From Paracyclopina nana (lineage: Eukaryota; Arthropoda; Copepoda; Cyclopoida; Cyclopettidae): a stretch of DNA of 64,000 bases. Where the stretch lies: positions 5,456,001 to 5,520,000 of the forward strand of contig JAGUCH010000005.1 of assembly GCA_019096065.1 (NCBI GenBank), written 5' to 3'. The position numbers and the translations under genes were made by a program. Position 1 is the stretch's first letter, and each line of letters opens with the position of its first letter. Below are positions 26,978 through 40,800 of this stretch, piece by piece. Under the pieces are notes generated by a model. That model searched no databases. It was not told where the DNA came from and saw nothing but the letters and a program-made list of their open reading frames with translations.

Positions 26978-27997
26978 CGTTCAAGCTAAACATCTCGCGT
27001 TACTCTCTTGGTTAGTTAATTAGCTTTTTTCTGGGCTTTATTCGCGATGAGAAACTTGAAGCTTTACCGAGCTTGTTTAAAGTCGAGAATCTCCACTAAA
27101 AGCAAACACCGCAAGTTTTTAATTTTTAGCCAATTTATGGGGATTGTGCATGTATTTATGTGTGAAAGCTTCATATGATATGACAGCATCAATCATAATG
27201 ACTCCATAAATGGATATCTCAGTTGGAGCTAGAAGGCGAGCATGACAAACATGATATTGCTTTCTATAAGGTAGCTTTAGATCTGCCCAAATAATGTGAT
27301 TATTACAAAAATGGGCGTAATGACACAATATGGTACTATACGTACCTAAAAGGCAAATATAGGAGCAGTTCTAATAAAAAGCAACGTTAAAGAGATACGC
27401 GGTTTTTATTGAACCTTTTTGCAAGCATGCAATTATCCAACGAAGCTCACTTGACTTTAATCATTTTTTTGCTTAGTCGAGAATAGGCTCAAGGCCTTTT
27501 GATTTAGTCCCCAGCTAAATTAACGTTGACGAGAAAATGGATGGCTTGACTAGGCTTAAGACCCATCGTCAACTTTAGCAGTGGAATTTTTCAAAAATAC
27601 ACTAGACCATAAAATGCAGCATGCCATTTTGGTCAGCCTCCGTTTTGCGGTCCTCAAAATGCTGTAAACTATTGATCTGAGGTTCAGTCCACTTCTGCTA
27701 CTAGCTATATTTGAAAGCTTTTTTCCTAAGGCATTTTCTTGATCTCATGACTTTTTCATGGCGAGCAAGAGGAAGTGTGTTTCATTTTGATAACTGTTCT
27801 ATAAGTGGATTTCTACTTAATAACGGAATGGAGAGTGAATTATCCCTGCTTGGAACTTGGTCCAACTTTCAATTCAAAGATTAACGTGTGATGAGATTGG
27901 TGCTTTTAATGCAAAGAGCTTCTACTAAAACGGGACGAAAGGCCGGCCGTGGCCTTGCCGCTTCCAACGCTCTACTACTATACCTTGCAACTACTAT

Positions 27998-28028
27998 ATA
28001 GTATACCACTATACGAGTGGTATACTAT
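27998..28028. repeat. Perfect 12-bp inverted repeat with 7-nt loop
   Basis: ATAGTATACCAC at 27998-28009 is followed after TATACGA by its exact reverse complement at 28017-28028. It is a strong potential hairpin. Flanking GC-rich CGGCC/GGCCG motifs near 27945 and 28070 suggest it may be the core of a small palindromic element. Confidence 0.6.
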
Positions 28029-29597
28029 TGTGCTCCTCTCCTACCTCTTCAGTAGCTAGTGGTAGACGGCCTCAGCGAGGCCAGACTAAGCTTCTTCTTC
28101 AAGCATGACACTTTTCTATGGCTCTCAGTGAGCAAGCTGTCGGCCTCGAGTTGCTTGAAACATCAGAATTACACTAAATAACCAAAATACGAGGTAAGCC
28201 TTTTATAATAATTATTTTTTAAAAATTGGACTGTATGTAGCGTGGCAGAAGGAGATAGGTTTTTCCACTTGGATTGCTCAATACTTTTTCATTACGTATC
28301 TTGAGATTGCTTTTACACTAGGCTTGTTATAGCACATTGTGGCCGCAGTAAGAAACAACGTACGTATGCTGCAGTGAGCTGGAAAATACTTTTCGATTAA
28401 CATCCGGAGCTACTGGACCAACTACCAGCATCTCATTAGGCCTACTTAGTATACTGCAGACTATAGGCTTGCATTTCGAGGCCACAACGCAGCATTGCAT
28501 TAACCATTTAAAATACAAATTTTTGTGAGTCGTTTGAGCAAATAAACGGATATGTTGCAGTTGTGCTCATGAATCTTCATAAAAAGCTTTTTTCATTTAC
28601 TGAAGGCTTTTTGTGTTATTGACCAATTTTGTTAATTACGTTGTTTTGAAAAACCACGATACCCACGACAAATAATAGAATCGTGTGTGACATATAAGTT
28701 TGAAAGCCTACTGGCTTGGTTCGAATCGATTATACGGATAATATGCTAGAACATGGCAAAAGCTAGTATATGTAGCTGACAATATACTACGCACCGCAAG
28801 CAATAACTGGCATTAGCAATTATTTAGGCCACACGCTTGGTGCTTACTGACCTCGTGTAGTATCTTCATGACATGTACTATTTGACAGAAAGCAATGACA
28901 TATTCCCGGAAAAATGGACCTTTTTTTACTTAACAGAAAAATTAATAAGCAAAGCTCTGCAGGTCTTATGCTATGGCGTGCTTAAAAGTAGGCAGATAAA
29001 TGTGTGCCTTTTATAACCTCGTGATGTAATCCGGATACAGCCTTGTTGTGTATCTAATTTGGCTTCAGTAGTAATGTGCATCACATCACCTTGTTATAGG
29101 ATCAAATGATCGGGTTTTTTCGTCGCCGAAAGAAGCTACTACGCAAATGATGATATGCTTTTATAAGTATTGTGAGTCAATATGCTGAAAACCACATTTG
29201 CCAGATCAACTGCAGATAGCTTTGGAATGATGAAAGTTTGAATATCTGACTTCACATTTGTTTGCATAGGAAATTGAGGCTTTATGCCTGACAAACATGT
29301 GGCCTCTAGTCGGGACCTTTATTGGCAATTCTAAAATATTGCAGAGCAGAAAGGCTGACGTGATCTCATGCTGCCATAAAAAGGGGATATAGGTTGCAAC
29401 AGCTAGCAGCTTAATGTAGAATTCCCAGTTGTTTTGGCCCAACTTGCGTTTTTGCCACTGCTATTCTGAGCGTTCTACAAGTACATAAAAAATAGTGAAG
29501 GCTGCGGAAGTTTTCCATTAAAAAGTTTCGCATTGAAACAGTCATCATTTTCTCTATTTTTTCCGGCTGCTTTTTCGACATATTTTGCAATGCCATT

Positions 29598-30014
29598 TTA
29601 CCTGTTTAAGAATTCAGAGAGTGCATCTTGCAGCAAAATACGCGTATCGAACTGAAGCTCGAAAGTTCCTCTCGAAACTTTGAATAATGTACTAGAACAA
29701 AGCTCAGCCACGAGAATCCTTGAAATGGAGAAAATCTTCTCAAAAGGGGCAACCAAACTGAGAAATGAACGGCATGATGTTGTTAGCCTTTTCTTGTCTT
29801 TTTGGGAAGGGAAACAGTATTGATTCAATTTTATATAGGCAGAAAAAGGCTGTTTCTTTTCCACATGTCTTTCAGGCCATATATTGTACCATCCACATGC
29901 ATAAGCAATTGGTAGCACTGCTTCTTCGCTTGTTGTAACTACATAATCTTTCCTTGTAGATACATCTATCTGGGGGCTGAATTGAATACAGAACAAAGCG
30001 CTAGTAATGAGCAA
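29598..30014 (-). CDS. Unrecognised ORF, 138 codons
   Basis: An ATG-initiated single-frame ORF starting MLITSALFCIQFSPQ, with a weakly hydrophobic start that could act as a signal sequence. The rest is mixed, with five cysteines and segments such as ACGWYNIWPERHVEK. No family was recognised and no convincing splice partners were found. In 4.8 kb of non-coding A+T-rich DNA a frame this long could arise by chance or be a decayed gene. Low confidence that it is translated. Confidence 0.2.
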   Translation of the reverse strand: MLITSALFCIQFSPQIDVSTRKDYVVTTSEEAVLPIAYACGWYNIWPERHVEKKQPFSAYIKLNQYCFPSQKDKKRLTTSCRSFLSLVAPFEKIFSISRILVAELCSSTLFKVSRGTFELQFDTRILLQDALSEFLNR

Positions 30015-31887
30015 GTAGATCGATATTACATCCTACTAGAACAATGATGCTTCTACTTTATAATGACTACATTGATCATTAACTTTAATAAGAGGCCTAA
30101 TTATGATTGCAGTGAAAAGGGGCCTCCACGAGAAAAAGTCTATATTTGGCTGCTTAGACTCTACGCGCACGTTTTCACAATAACACACATTTTATAGCTA
30201 AAGCTCTTAAATCTGATGTCGCAGATAATGCTTTATATCACATCAGTCATGCACTGTGTATTTGCACTGCCTATCATGCATACTGAATGTGTACTGGGAA
30301 ACTGCATTAGATATTTGGCTTTCCCTGTTTGCTCCAAGAATTCCGGGTTAGATTCGCTAAATCAGAGTGGATTTATCAGTTGCCTAGTTTTCAAGTAATT
30401 ATTATTAAAATGCTCAAAATAAGGGACATATCAAAGTTTAAGTTATTTTTTAAGCTTTTAGCGTTTTAAGGTTTTGTCCTTCTATTCAGAGAGTGTGGTA
30501 AATTATTAACCCTATTTTGTCTAGTGCAGCCATGATCCGAGTTTATGCTATGATGAAAGGCATCTTTTGATCTTTTGCTTGCTTCAATGTAAAAGTATGT
30601 GATAGAAAGCGTTCAACAGAATTTTTATATGCATCATCATCAATTACATGCAGCATTATGTTTTAATCATGTAAGCCTTTTTCATTCCCCAAAATGCTTC
30701 ATTTTTTCAAGTATTTTTGCTTTAACGAGTGTTTATTATTAGCCGGCCCAAATTGGTGGGAAAACAAGCAATATTGGAAATTGGTATATGTTGTTTTCCT
30801 CTCTTGTTATAATGGTAGTTTTTCTCATTGTTTGTTAGGCCAAATCATTAGGCTCGAAAAAAGAAAGTTATCAGCCTAATTATTACAAGAACGGCTTGAT
30901 CACAGCAAAGCACCAATTTTTGGGTGACCTGGAGCTTTTTTCGTCATGTCTTTTTTTGCCCCCTTTTTCAGATGTCCCACGGGAAATATCGTGGACTTTT
31001 GAAGAATTAAGCTAACATCAGGAAGAGAACGAGGCTGTAAGTTTGGAACAAGAAAACTTCGACTGGATCATCAAAGTCAACATGATGATGATGATGGAGT
31101 CTTCTACCAAAGGGCGTTATTACTAGACCTGATTGACAGGCAGCTTATGTATACATCGATCTGAAAGCTGGCAGCAGTCAGAGAAAGGTGAGAAACTTTG
31201 CACTAAACATTTGGGAAAATGTGCTGCGTTATTCAGCGCATTAATTAACGACATTAGTGCAATAATTCGTAGAATGTTCTTAAATAGATTAGCCAGACAA
31301 TTATCACTCTCGCACCTGCGTCTGTCTTCCCCTCTGCAGTGAATTGGGGTCGCCTTGGCAATTTCGCGAGCATAATCCAGCAGCAAGGAGAAGAATGTGG
31401 ATGTAAGAAGTGGGTGGAGATTTCGCAACTCCCAGCGGATGCAAAAATTGCAGAATGGTTCTTCTCATGGCCAAACATTATTCAGAGTGCAGAACAGCGC
31501 GAAAATTGCAGAACTGTTGTAAACGGGTGCCGTTAATTTAGATCGATTATGTCCGAACTGGAGATTTTGATACCTTATTCAAATTACACTAGAAATTGAA
31601 AAATCCCTTTTGAATTTGCCTTAGTACTTCGAAGTCAACTCACCAACTAAAAATTAATTTAAGCTGAATTATTCTCCTGAAAATAATTCTTCTTAAAACG
31701 GAAATTCCTAAAATCTAATTGCCCTAATACTAAGATTTCTTAAAAAAAAATTCCCCACCCAATCAGCCATCATAGTATTCAAACATCAATAGAGTTTACA
31801 TATATCTTATAAAACTACCGCTTAATCTTACGCTACATTTCAGCCTCAACAATCACGCAACCTTTCTCGAGCGAAAAGTGAATAAAT

Positions 31888-34800
31888 ATGTCTTCTGCCT
31901 CGCGGTCCCTAGCCACCACACCTGACGCCACCACTCACACGAGCAGCAGCGACAAGAGCTCTGATGGCCATCTGAGGCCGCCGGGTGGCAAGGTCAAAAA
32001 AGGCCCAGGGCCCGCGGAGTCGGGCCAGTTGATTCCACGCAGCATCAGCGCGACGCGATGCAACTCGGCCTCGGCGAACAGCCTCTCACCTGTGAACAGC
32101 AAACAACCCTCGGAGGCAGCGTGCAGCCTTCGAGGCCGCTGCGAGGAGAAAGCGGCCTCCGCCAGCTCGCAAGTCGGGCATTTCGAGCGCTCTCGCAGCA
32201 GTGGTCGTTTGGCTGTGGCACCGTCGCTGTTGGCTCCAGGAGAGTTGAAAAGGGGCTCGGCGGCCTCGGCCTCTGTCCTCCCCACGTCCTCGCTGGCGCT
32301 GGCACCACCACCACCGACCACGTTTGCAAACAACAGTAGCACAACAGTTGCAACAGGGACTTTGCCATCGGGTGGATCGAGTAATAATGTCAATAAGTCG
32401 ATCCTGCTGAACAGTGACGGTAGCAGCCGCAAATTTAGTAGCAGCAGTGCCAATGCCAACAGATCTGGCCAGGCCAAATTTGGCCAAGGCTCCTCCACCA
32501 CCAACAACAATTTCAACGCCGCTCCCAATGCGAATACGGTGACGTTTACGAGCGCTGAGCATCGCAAGTCCAAAAAGTTTCTCAATCAGTGGAGGCAAAA
32601 GGCATCCATGTCCAAGTTGGGCAAAGGCACGAGAAGCCTGGTGAGTACATGTTCACATATTCCCAAATTGTGCGTGAGAGGCTTAAATCGATCTGATTAT
32701 TGGATGATGATGAAGAAGAAAGAGCTAGCTGATTGGTGATCAGCAGACTTGCAGCATTCATTGTAGTGACATGAGCGAGGAACACCACTCGTGTTTGCCC
32801 TCTTTCAAATTCCCATTAAATTTGCAGCTGGGCAAATGGAAGACGCACTCGCAAAGCGTGGACGTTGTCACTGGCCACGGAGGCCAGAAGAGCAACGCAC
32901 CCTCAGACTGCCTGGACATTGGCCTTGGTCACGTTGGATCTGATCCTGGAAGCACAGACGGACATGCATTTGCAGTTGACAAGACGACAGCAGCAGCAGC
33001 AGCAACTGCGCAAAATGGACGCAAAATCTCGGGGAAAAACGCAGGGAAAACCTCCACCAGCTCCACGCCTGGACAACAGCACTCCAAGGATATTCCTGAG
33101 GAAACTGCGCCAAAACCGAAAGCCTCGTGGAGTGAACACGTTTGGAGTAAGTACTGAGCATCCTGAAAATGATAGGTTTTCCCTATATAGCTGCTGTACT
33201 ACTGCAAAAAGCTCATTATTTAGTTCGATGCGGTCTGCTGAAAAAAAAAAGCGCTTCTATGGGCTTTTTCATATTATTATTATTTTATGGCATTTGCTTT
33301 TTGAGCTAAAATGCCTTTTTATATACAGTCTGTCCCGTAGATTTCTGTACACTTTGAAATCAAAAGTTTGTGCTACAAATTCGGGATATATTAGAGACAA
33401 TGGATATCATTGGAAAGCTTGAATCGTTTGCCATCTTTTTTTGCTTCAATGGATAAAATAAATTAAAAGTAAAACAATGAGAAAACTTTATTTTCCTGAG
33501 GTACCCTTAATTTTTCTCCCAAAAAAAGCAAATTTGCCAAAACCGGCTATTATTGACCAAATTTTCAGCTAAGCTAATCCTGACTATTTTTTTTACATTT
33601 TTTCATGAAAAAAATCTTGCAGCACTGTGCTGGCTCATCAAAAAGGTGGATGATTGGAAAGGATATTTTTCAGTAAAATGAAAAAGACAATAAGGCCACT
33701 GCCTGCTAAAAAAGTTTAAAAATTAGTGTTTTAAACATCACATCTTAGGGATTTTTTGCTTATGAAGATCAAATGTTTAACCAATTTTATGTAAAATTGA
33801 ATAAATAATTTTTTTGTGAAAGTGACTTTTCATCAAAAAAATCAGTGAAAATGGGCGTGAATTTGGAGTAACTATCAATTTTGTGGTCTAAATCAAAATT
33901 TGAATTAATACTTTTTAAAAATCTCAAAACTAAAAAAGATGGCTTAAGTTTCAAGCTTTCCAACAGTATCCATTGTGTCGAGTATTTCAAGAAGTTTTAA
34001 CACAAACTTTTCATTTCAAAGTGTACAGAAACCTACGGGACAGACTGTATAGTATGTATATTTGAGTTCAGTTGTGATCCAATTTCGAAAATTGGTGCGA
34101 GAGAGAGTCAAAAATGCATTTTTGGCCCTCGTTCCACTTTCTCATTAAATTCAATGGTGAGCACTGAGCAGATGGAATCCGCTCACTGCTCAAACGAGTT
34201 CCAATGTGTTGATGACGTCATATCTTCCAAGCACTAATCATTGGTTATTCTATTCAACTGTTGGATTGTCCTGGGCGGGGTCAATCCCCGCCGAGGTCAT
34301 AAACGAGCATATATTTTCCTGTGTATAACCTGTATCCAATTTGGTATGGGGTAATATTAAACTCCGATCAACGACAATTGGTGCAATTTCCCCTTGTTAC
34401 GGTGCTTTCACTGGCATTACTGCAAGCTTATTACGTCAATAAGGAAACTTTGCTACAGAACACATCTTGTATACCTTGGTTTTTCTATCAGGAAATTGCA
34501 TTACTAGAATATGCTTTACGTTTATACGTCATATATAGTACACTTAAAAAGAGCCAAATTGATTGTGGTTGCCATATATGCTAGAATGCTGGCTTCTACT
34601 TGTAAATACTAGTAATACTTTGAATATGCTACTTAGTCTACGAATCGTTTTTTTCGTACAACTTGTGCAAAGGAAGGAAAGCTATGCATAGTATCGATTC
34701 ACTCTTTACTGTAGAAAAAACCTGCGTATTATCACTAATTCGCTGTTTCATCTCATTGTGGAAATTCTGGTTTTTCCCCACAAAAAAAGTGCACTGCTCA

Positions 34801-37800
34801 GTATCAAGAGATTACCAATTTATTTAATTAATTTGAGCAGCTGGTTTTCGTAGAATTGTTAATCTAGTCCTGATATGCCGTATAATTAATTATCCTTGCG
34901 TTAAATCAAGCTCTCCTATATGGTAAAATAGGAATAATCACAAAAGCTGTGAGCCTGCATTATTGTCTACATTCCCTGGTGTTTTCCATTAATTTATAGG
35001 TTACTCTCTGCAAAGAAAGTTCACCCTGGGCTGAGTAATGCTCTACACAACTTCTATGTTGAAAATGTGTGTACGTGTTTGAGTACGAAGTAGCTTCCTT
35101 CGTAAGTGAAATATTAATGGTGCTTTTATGCCATTCACAGCATACAGTGTGGAGTCTACGACAACATTCCCAAAGGTCTGACTAATTTCATTTTTTACCT
35201 CCAAAAGTAAAAAATACTTTCTTGCATTTTCTGGGAAAATATGCAGCCACGAATACGCGTAAAATATCATCTACCATTTTTCCAAAAATAGGCTAAATCC
35301 AAGGTAAATTGATTTCTATGGCAAATTTTCATCTTTATCTGTCAGTGCACACTAATTTGGACACTTTTGATAGCCTAGAAGTCATTAAAATAAGAAGCTG
35401 AAAATCGGTCTTGAAATGAGAATTTGGCAATTTGACAGAATACTTATGAGCGCAAAAATGGCTTTTTTATCCACTGTGCGTTGCATCTTGCGACCATGCC
35501 GTGCCGGCTCGTTTGGCCATGGTTTTTAAGCGCTTGCTCCTAGCAATTTTTATAATCAAATTGATGGCTTAGAGGTAGAGCGTCGGCGCTCTACCTGGGT
35601 GACCATGGTTCGATTCTTGCTGCCACCTTCATTTTTTAACAATGATATTTAAAAAAGATAGATGGCGCAAGGATCAAGCGAGGCGTAATGATCATTATCC
35701 ACTTGTAGATGCATAATGTTCATTATCCTCCTCTACATCAAACAACAATGAAAAATCATGGAAATTATATGGCCGGAGCTTATGTACTGCTCAGCCGTCT
35801 CAGCTAATAGTTTTGAGTACGAAGTAGCTTCCTTCGTAAGTGAAATATTAATGGTGCTTTTATGCCGTTCACAGCATACAGAGTGGAGTCTACGACAACA
35901 TTCCCAAAGGTCTGACTAATTTCATTTTTACCTCCAAAAGTAAAAAATACTTTCTTGCATTTTCTGGGAAAATATGCAGCCACGAATACGCGTAAAATAT
36001 CTGTTTTATTACACAATTGGCTGTTTTACTAAGGCTTTTTAATATTGATTGTCAGAAGTAAGGAAAATGGTCAATCCATTTGATTTACGTCATCAGCGTG
36101 ACTTGTTGCTATTTTGAGCATTTTCTCAGCTGAGAGTGCTTGTTGATGCTTGGTAATCAAATTACGAGCTAGCTTTTGGTGAATAATTCAAAAATGTGAG
36201 CTTCAAAGCTGACATTTCTCACGAAATGATGGAGGTTTTTTTCTACCAGCGTTGTGGTAATTGGAAAAAAAGCCACGTTATTCTAAGCTTGACTGTCGCT
36301 CGCAAGGAAATGAGATTTTCGAATTTTTTCTATTCTCTCGTCTTCTATCTGAGAATTACCTAGAGCATAAATGTTGTGGAACACGTTTGCAGAAAAAATG
36401 CTGTTCTAGATGACGTGACTCTTTTCCTTGTTCCAGTTGTTATTCTTGAGGCCTCTTTTTGCCGTACAATGAAATATTCAATTGTCTGCGAGATGGAAGC
36501 TTGCCATCTATCTTTGAATTCTTTATAAGGTGCAGGAAAATTAAGGATTCCGTTGTTGGCTCTGCTTTGCTATTGAAACGTATGTGTTCGTCCGACAGCT
36601 GAGAATTGAATTTATTTCTAGCTGCTGTCTTCATTGTTTTCGAAATCCAATAAGAAAAAAGAAAGTTTACGATATTAAAAAGCTAGGGCTTTTCACCACC
36701 GAGGCCATCAATCATGGTTCTTTCTGTGCCCAAGGGATATTTCTTATCAAAATAGCACACAAGCCTTTTTATGTTTATATAGCTTTGATGTAAATACAGT
36801 CAATCTAATAGAATGGGCCCAACTTGTTTTTGTGGTATGCTATTTTTACCCATTAGCACTCAATTTTCAGAGATATTTCTACTGGCAAATCCTTAATTCG
36901 ATAGAAAGCTCATATTATGCATTCGATTTGAGACCCACCCACGTTAGCATGCAGCGAGGAAACACGCAATGAATTATCTGATATTTTTTCCTTCTTTGCT
37001 TTCGAAGGTGGGAAAAGTTACCTTGAAGTTAAAAAGGCACGACAGGAAGTAATTTCAAGGCAATAGCTAATACCTCGGTATATGGCATTTGGATTACTCA
37101 GCTTAATAAAACCTTGCGAAGCAATTTAGCTACCACACGAAGTACTACATAAAGTGGCTTTTGAGATGACACACGTTTTTTGAAAGATCGTATATAATGC
37201 CATGTTTTATGCTACTCATATGTGCTCCAACTTTCCAGTTCCTCGTATTTCACAAGTGGAAACATCGGAAGACAAATATTTGGCAATAAGCCGAATTCCT
37301 GCTCGTTTCTCTCTCCCTTTTTCGTATTTACCAAATGTGAAAATCATAATTTGGCGTGGTGTATTTGTCTACGCACGCGCGCGAGCTATTTGTACTTCCC
37401 TTTGGTTCATATAGCATATAAGCTAATTCTTGCATTAGGATGATGTTTCGGTATAATCGAAAACAACAAAAGCCCTAGCTGTTGGTGGCATATTATTACA
37501 AATGGCATGTCTTACACCCAAAATAACTGGCATAAAGAAGCATGTTTGTAGTATAACTAGCCGTGATTTCCACAAATGCAGCGCAGTTGGCCAAGTGCAG
37601 TCGATTTGAGCATTTCCTCGAAAGTAAATCCTGGCACCTTCAACTTGTTTAACCCACGCTTCAAATTATCCTAGTTAAGTGGATAAACAGTTTATGAGCA
37701 GAAAGCTCTTCTTCCTATACTGCTTTCGTCTTGAGATATAGATATATACGTGAAAACAAGCAACTCGGTGTTTCTCTGACAACGAGTTGTCCATTTACGA

Positions 37801-40800
37801 AAGCCAGGTAGCTCTTCCAAATAAGTATACCAAGACTGTACCACTAATACCACCAGTGATATTATGACTGTGCTCTTTGGCGGAAGAATGCAGGAAGGCC
37901 AATCTCGATGATCATGACCAACCTTGCCAGTCCTCAGTAGAAGGACCACCAAAGCAGCTACTAGAGCTGTGGAAGTCCCGACGCCAAAGGGGAAATATAG
38001 GAGAGGACTAACAGTTGCCCAGTACGTCGTTCTCTATGGGACATCCTACAAATATTAGTTTGGACCTGAACCTTGAGAGGAGAACAGCATCAACGTCTAT
38101 TCCCAAAATGGCAACATCCACGCAGAAAGACTCCGAGCACCAACTGGAATCAGCTACTACTGGCAGCAGAAGGCCCTCAGTCTGCACCTTTTTTGACCTG
38201 GTGCCAGAAAGAGAATTTGTGCAATGTGGTTATGAGCCAACTGAGGCTCCACCCAAGCAGCCAAGGAAGAAATCACCCTTTGGCACTCCGGAAATCAAAA
38301 TTAGAAAGCCATCAGTGGCTAAGCAGAAAACTCTGGATTTTGGGGGAGTCTATTTGGGCCCTTCTACTGAAGAGGAGGAGGCATTGGCACCAAAAGAACC
38401 TGTGGTGAGGAGGAGAAGCACATCAGAACGAAGATCCTCCATTTGCACTGTGTTCATGCAAAACGAGCAGGAAGCAAAAAGTGAAAGCAGCAAACCAGAT
38501 GTGACGCCACGCAGGAAATCAATGGCACGCAACCTCACGCTTCCAAATGAGGATGAGGATACCAACACAGACTCTGAAGAAATGTACTGTGGAGTGTATC
38601 TTGGGCCTCGAGAAACACAGAAGACTTCTGTGCAGCAGCAACAACCTCGTCGAAGAAGCTTCAACTGTTTGGGTACAAATGAAAAGCCCAGCAGCTCTGT
38701 TTGTGCTCTGTTTGAGAACATTCCTCAACGAGAATTTATCGAGGCTGGCTACGATCCACCTGAAATTGGAGGCTTCACTCACGCCAACCTCGAGTTACCA
38801 TGCACATCATCCTCGGCCCGGAGGCCGTCGTTGACCTCGACGGCTGTCGTTTTTTTGCGTGCTCCGTCTAATTCTGCTGAGTCAAATAATGCTACCTCTA
38901 AAACCTGTGAAAAAGCTGACCGTAACGAACGTAAGAAAACGGAAATTATGCCAGCATGGTATCTTAATCTAAAGTTTGACTATCAGCAAAAGTCAAATAT
39001 CACAAGCTCGTGAAACACAAATTAATTGAGCTCAAAGAAATCCGTGTATTGCGCTAGTTTAAAGAAAGTCCCTAAGGCTTTCTTTCGCTAAGGCCAATTA
39101 AAAATGCACCTTAGAAAGCCTATACAGCATGCAACATCAAATTATTATTACAATGAAGCCTAGTACGTACTTGAGAGCAAAAAGAGTCTCATCAGAGTGC
39201 TTTTACAGCTTCCGCGCGTGCATCGATGATATGCATCTTGCTTAAACTTATCGGAAATCTTGGATACAAAAGAAGCTCTCTTCTTCTTCTTCTTGTGACG
39301 TTGCTGATGCTTCCATTGAAATTGGAGCCTCCAAGGATTTCCTTTCATACACCTACAACGTGCTGCCGCAGCTTTTTCCTTAATACTACTATTTATGTAT
39401 TTTTTATGTAATTGCAGCTGCTTGGGTGCACCGAGGGTTCAGTGATGACGTCACCGAAGTCTCCACGCTCCAGCCTGGTGGGGATCTCCTCACCGACTTC
39501 CAGAAGGACAAATTCCGCTACTTTTTCATCCATGTGCTCGACCTGAATGGAGACAATGTCATTTCTGCAGAGGACTTTGACAAACTCAACGACGTACGTA
39601 GTTGATCTGACTTCATCTTATTTTCATATGCTCAAATTGCTTCTCCTCTCTTTTCTGCAGAGAATGCGTCATTACATGGACTGGTCATTAAATAGCATTC
39701 ACTATTTGGCACTAAAGGAGCTGCACGAGACATTCCTTGAGTGCTTTCTCTCCACAGCATCCAATTTTGCGAAAAAGGATGACGGTAAGCAAACCTTATT
39801 TTTCACTTTTTCTCGCGTCATACTACTTAGAGCAGCATATAAATGTTGCAATAGGGATATGCGAGTTGATAAAAAACGTAAATTAGATACTCTAGCAAAT
39901 TAGTTTAGCAGCATAAAAGTTTGCTTGATTTGCCATTTATTGGATACTGCCAATGCAATGTAGCATAGTTTTGTAATCGATAGCTCTATTGACTTTTCTC
40001 CCACGTCATAATTCACTCTATTAAAAGCAAGTACAATTGTAGCATATACTACATATAAACGCGTGTAAAATAAAATTATTGTTGTAATTGGCCTGTCGGG
40101 GCATGTTGTCCTTCAGAACCAAAACACGAGCACACAACAATTAAGGCTTGATTTTTCCACTAAGCAAGAGAGCATGATTTATAACAGAGCAACTGAAATA
40201 AATTGAAAGCTGTCACAGTCTTTCTATGCATATAGTTTTGCTGGATTTTGAACTGGTGTAGCCTTAAGGAAAAAGAGCTAGATAGTTAATAGAGGCAAAC
40301 AACAACCTTTCTTATTGCCTAGCAGAACATAAGTTGTAAACAGGGAATTAGGTTACCATAAGCAGTTGTAGTTGTTTGGCTAAGTGATGACTGGCCCTGC
40401 AGCAGAACTGAGAGCTTACTTCAGTTAGCTTGTAGGGCTCGAAAGTATAGTAGTATAACAAGGCCATAGAGAGGCCAATTAATTTGATTGTGCGCCGCTG
40501 TTTTTGTTTTGTACAAATACATGAAAACGACGCAAGAGATCATGAGTGAATTCCTCGTTTTTACAACCAGCCAGCCCATCAAATAACATCACGACTTCTA
40601 ACATCCAAGCAAATGCACATATTAAGAGCATGAAAAGGGCCAACATCAAAGGACATCATTACTAAGCTTGTTTGTCTTCTGGATGCTGGTCCTCTCTCAA
40701 AATGTATCCTTAAAAATAGCTTTTTGGCTGCATGTAACTTAAAACTTGGTAGGAGCCAATGATAATTTCCCCGTTTTTGCCCCTAGTGACCCCGTCGTAG

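Larger units (their letters stand above)
27000..31840. other. Intergenic stretch, no supportable gene
   Basis: About 4.8 kb of A+T-rich DNA between the zinc-finger poly(A) site and the first coding exon of the EF-hand gene. It contains a perfect 12-bp hairpin (27998-28028) and an unrecognised 138-codon minus-strand ORF (29598-30014). Undetected non-coding 5' exons of the EF-hand gene may lie here, since its first coding exon is preceded by an acceptor at 31843. Confidence 0.5.

Noticed and set aside
35565-35627. Functional tRNA gene
   Set aside because: A and B boxes are present, but the acceptor and T stems do not pair and the anticodon arm is replaced by a hairpin.
35043-36016. Related minus-strand ORFs in the two direct repeats as a gene pair
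   Set aside because: They share about 36 residues only because the DNA is duplicated; an indel shifts one copy and no protein family is recognisable.
37692-37952. 86-codon minus-strand ORF upstream of the alternative EF-hand exon
   Set aside because: It starts at TTG, not ATG, and overlaps the likely promoter/5' UTR of the plus-strand alternative exon.
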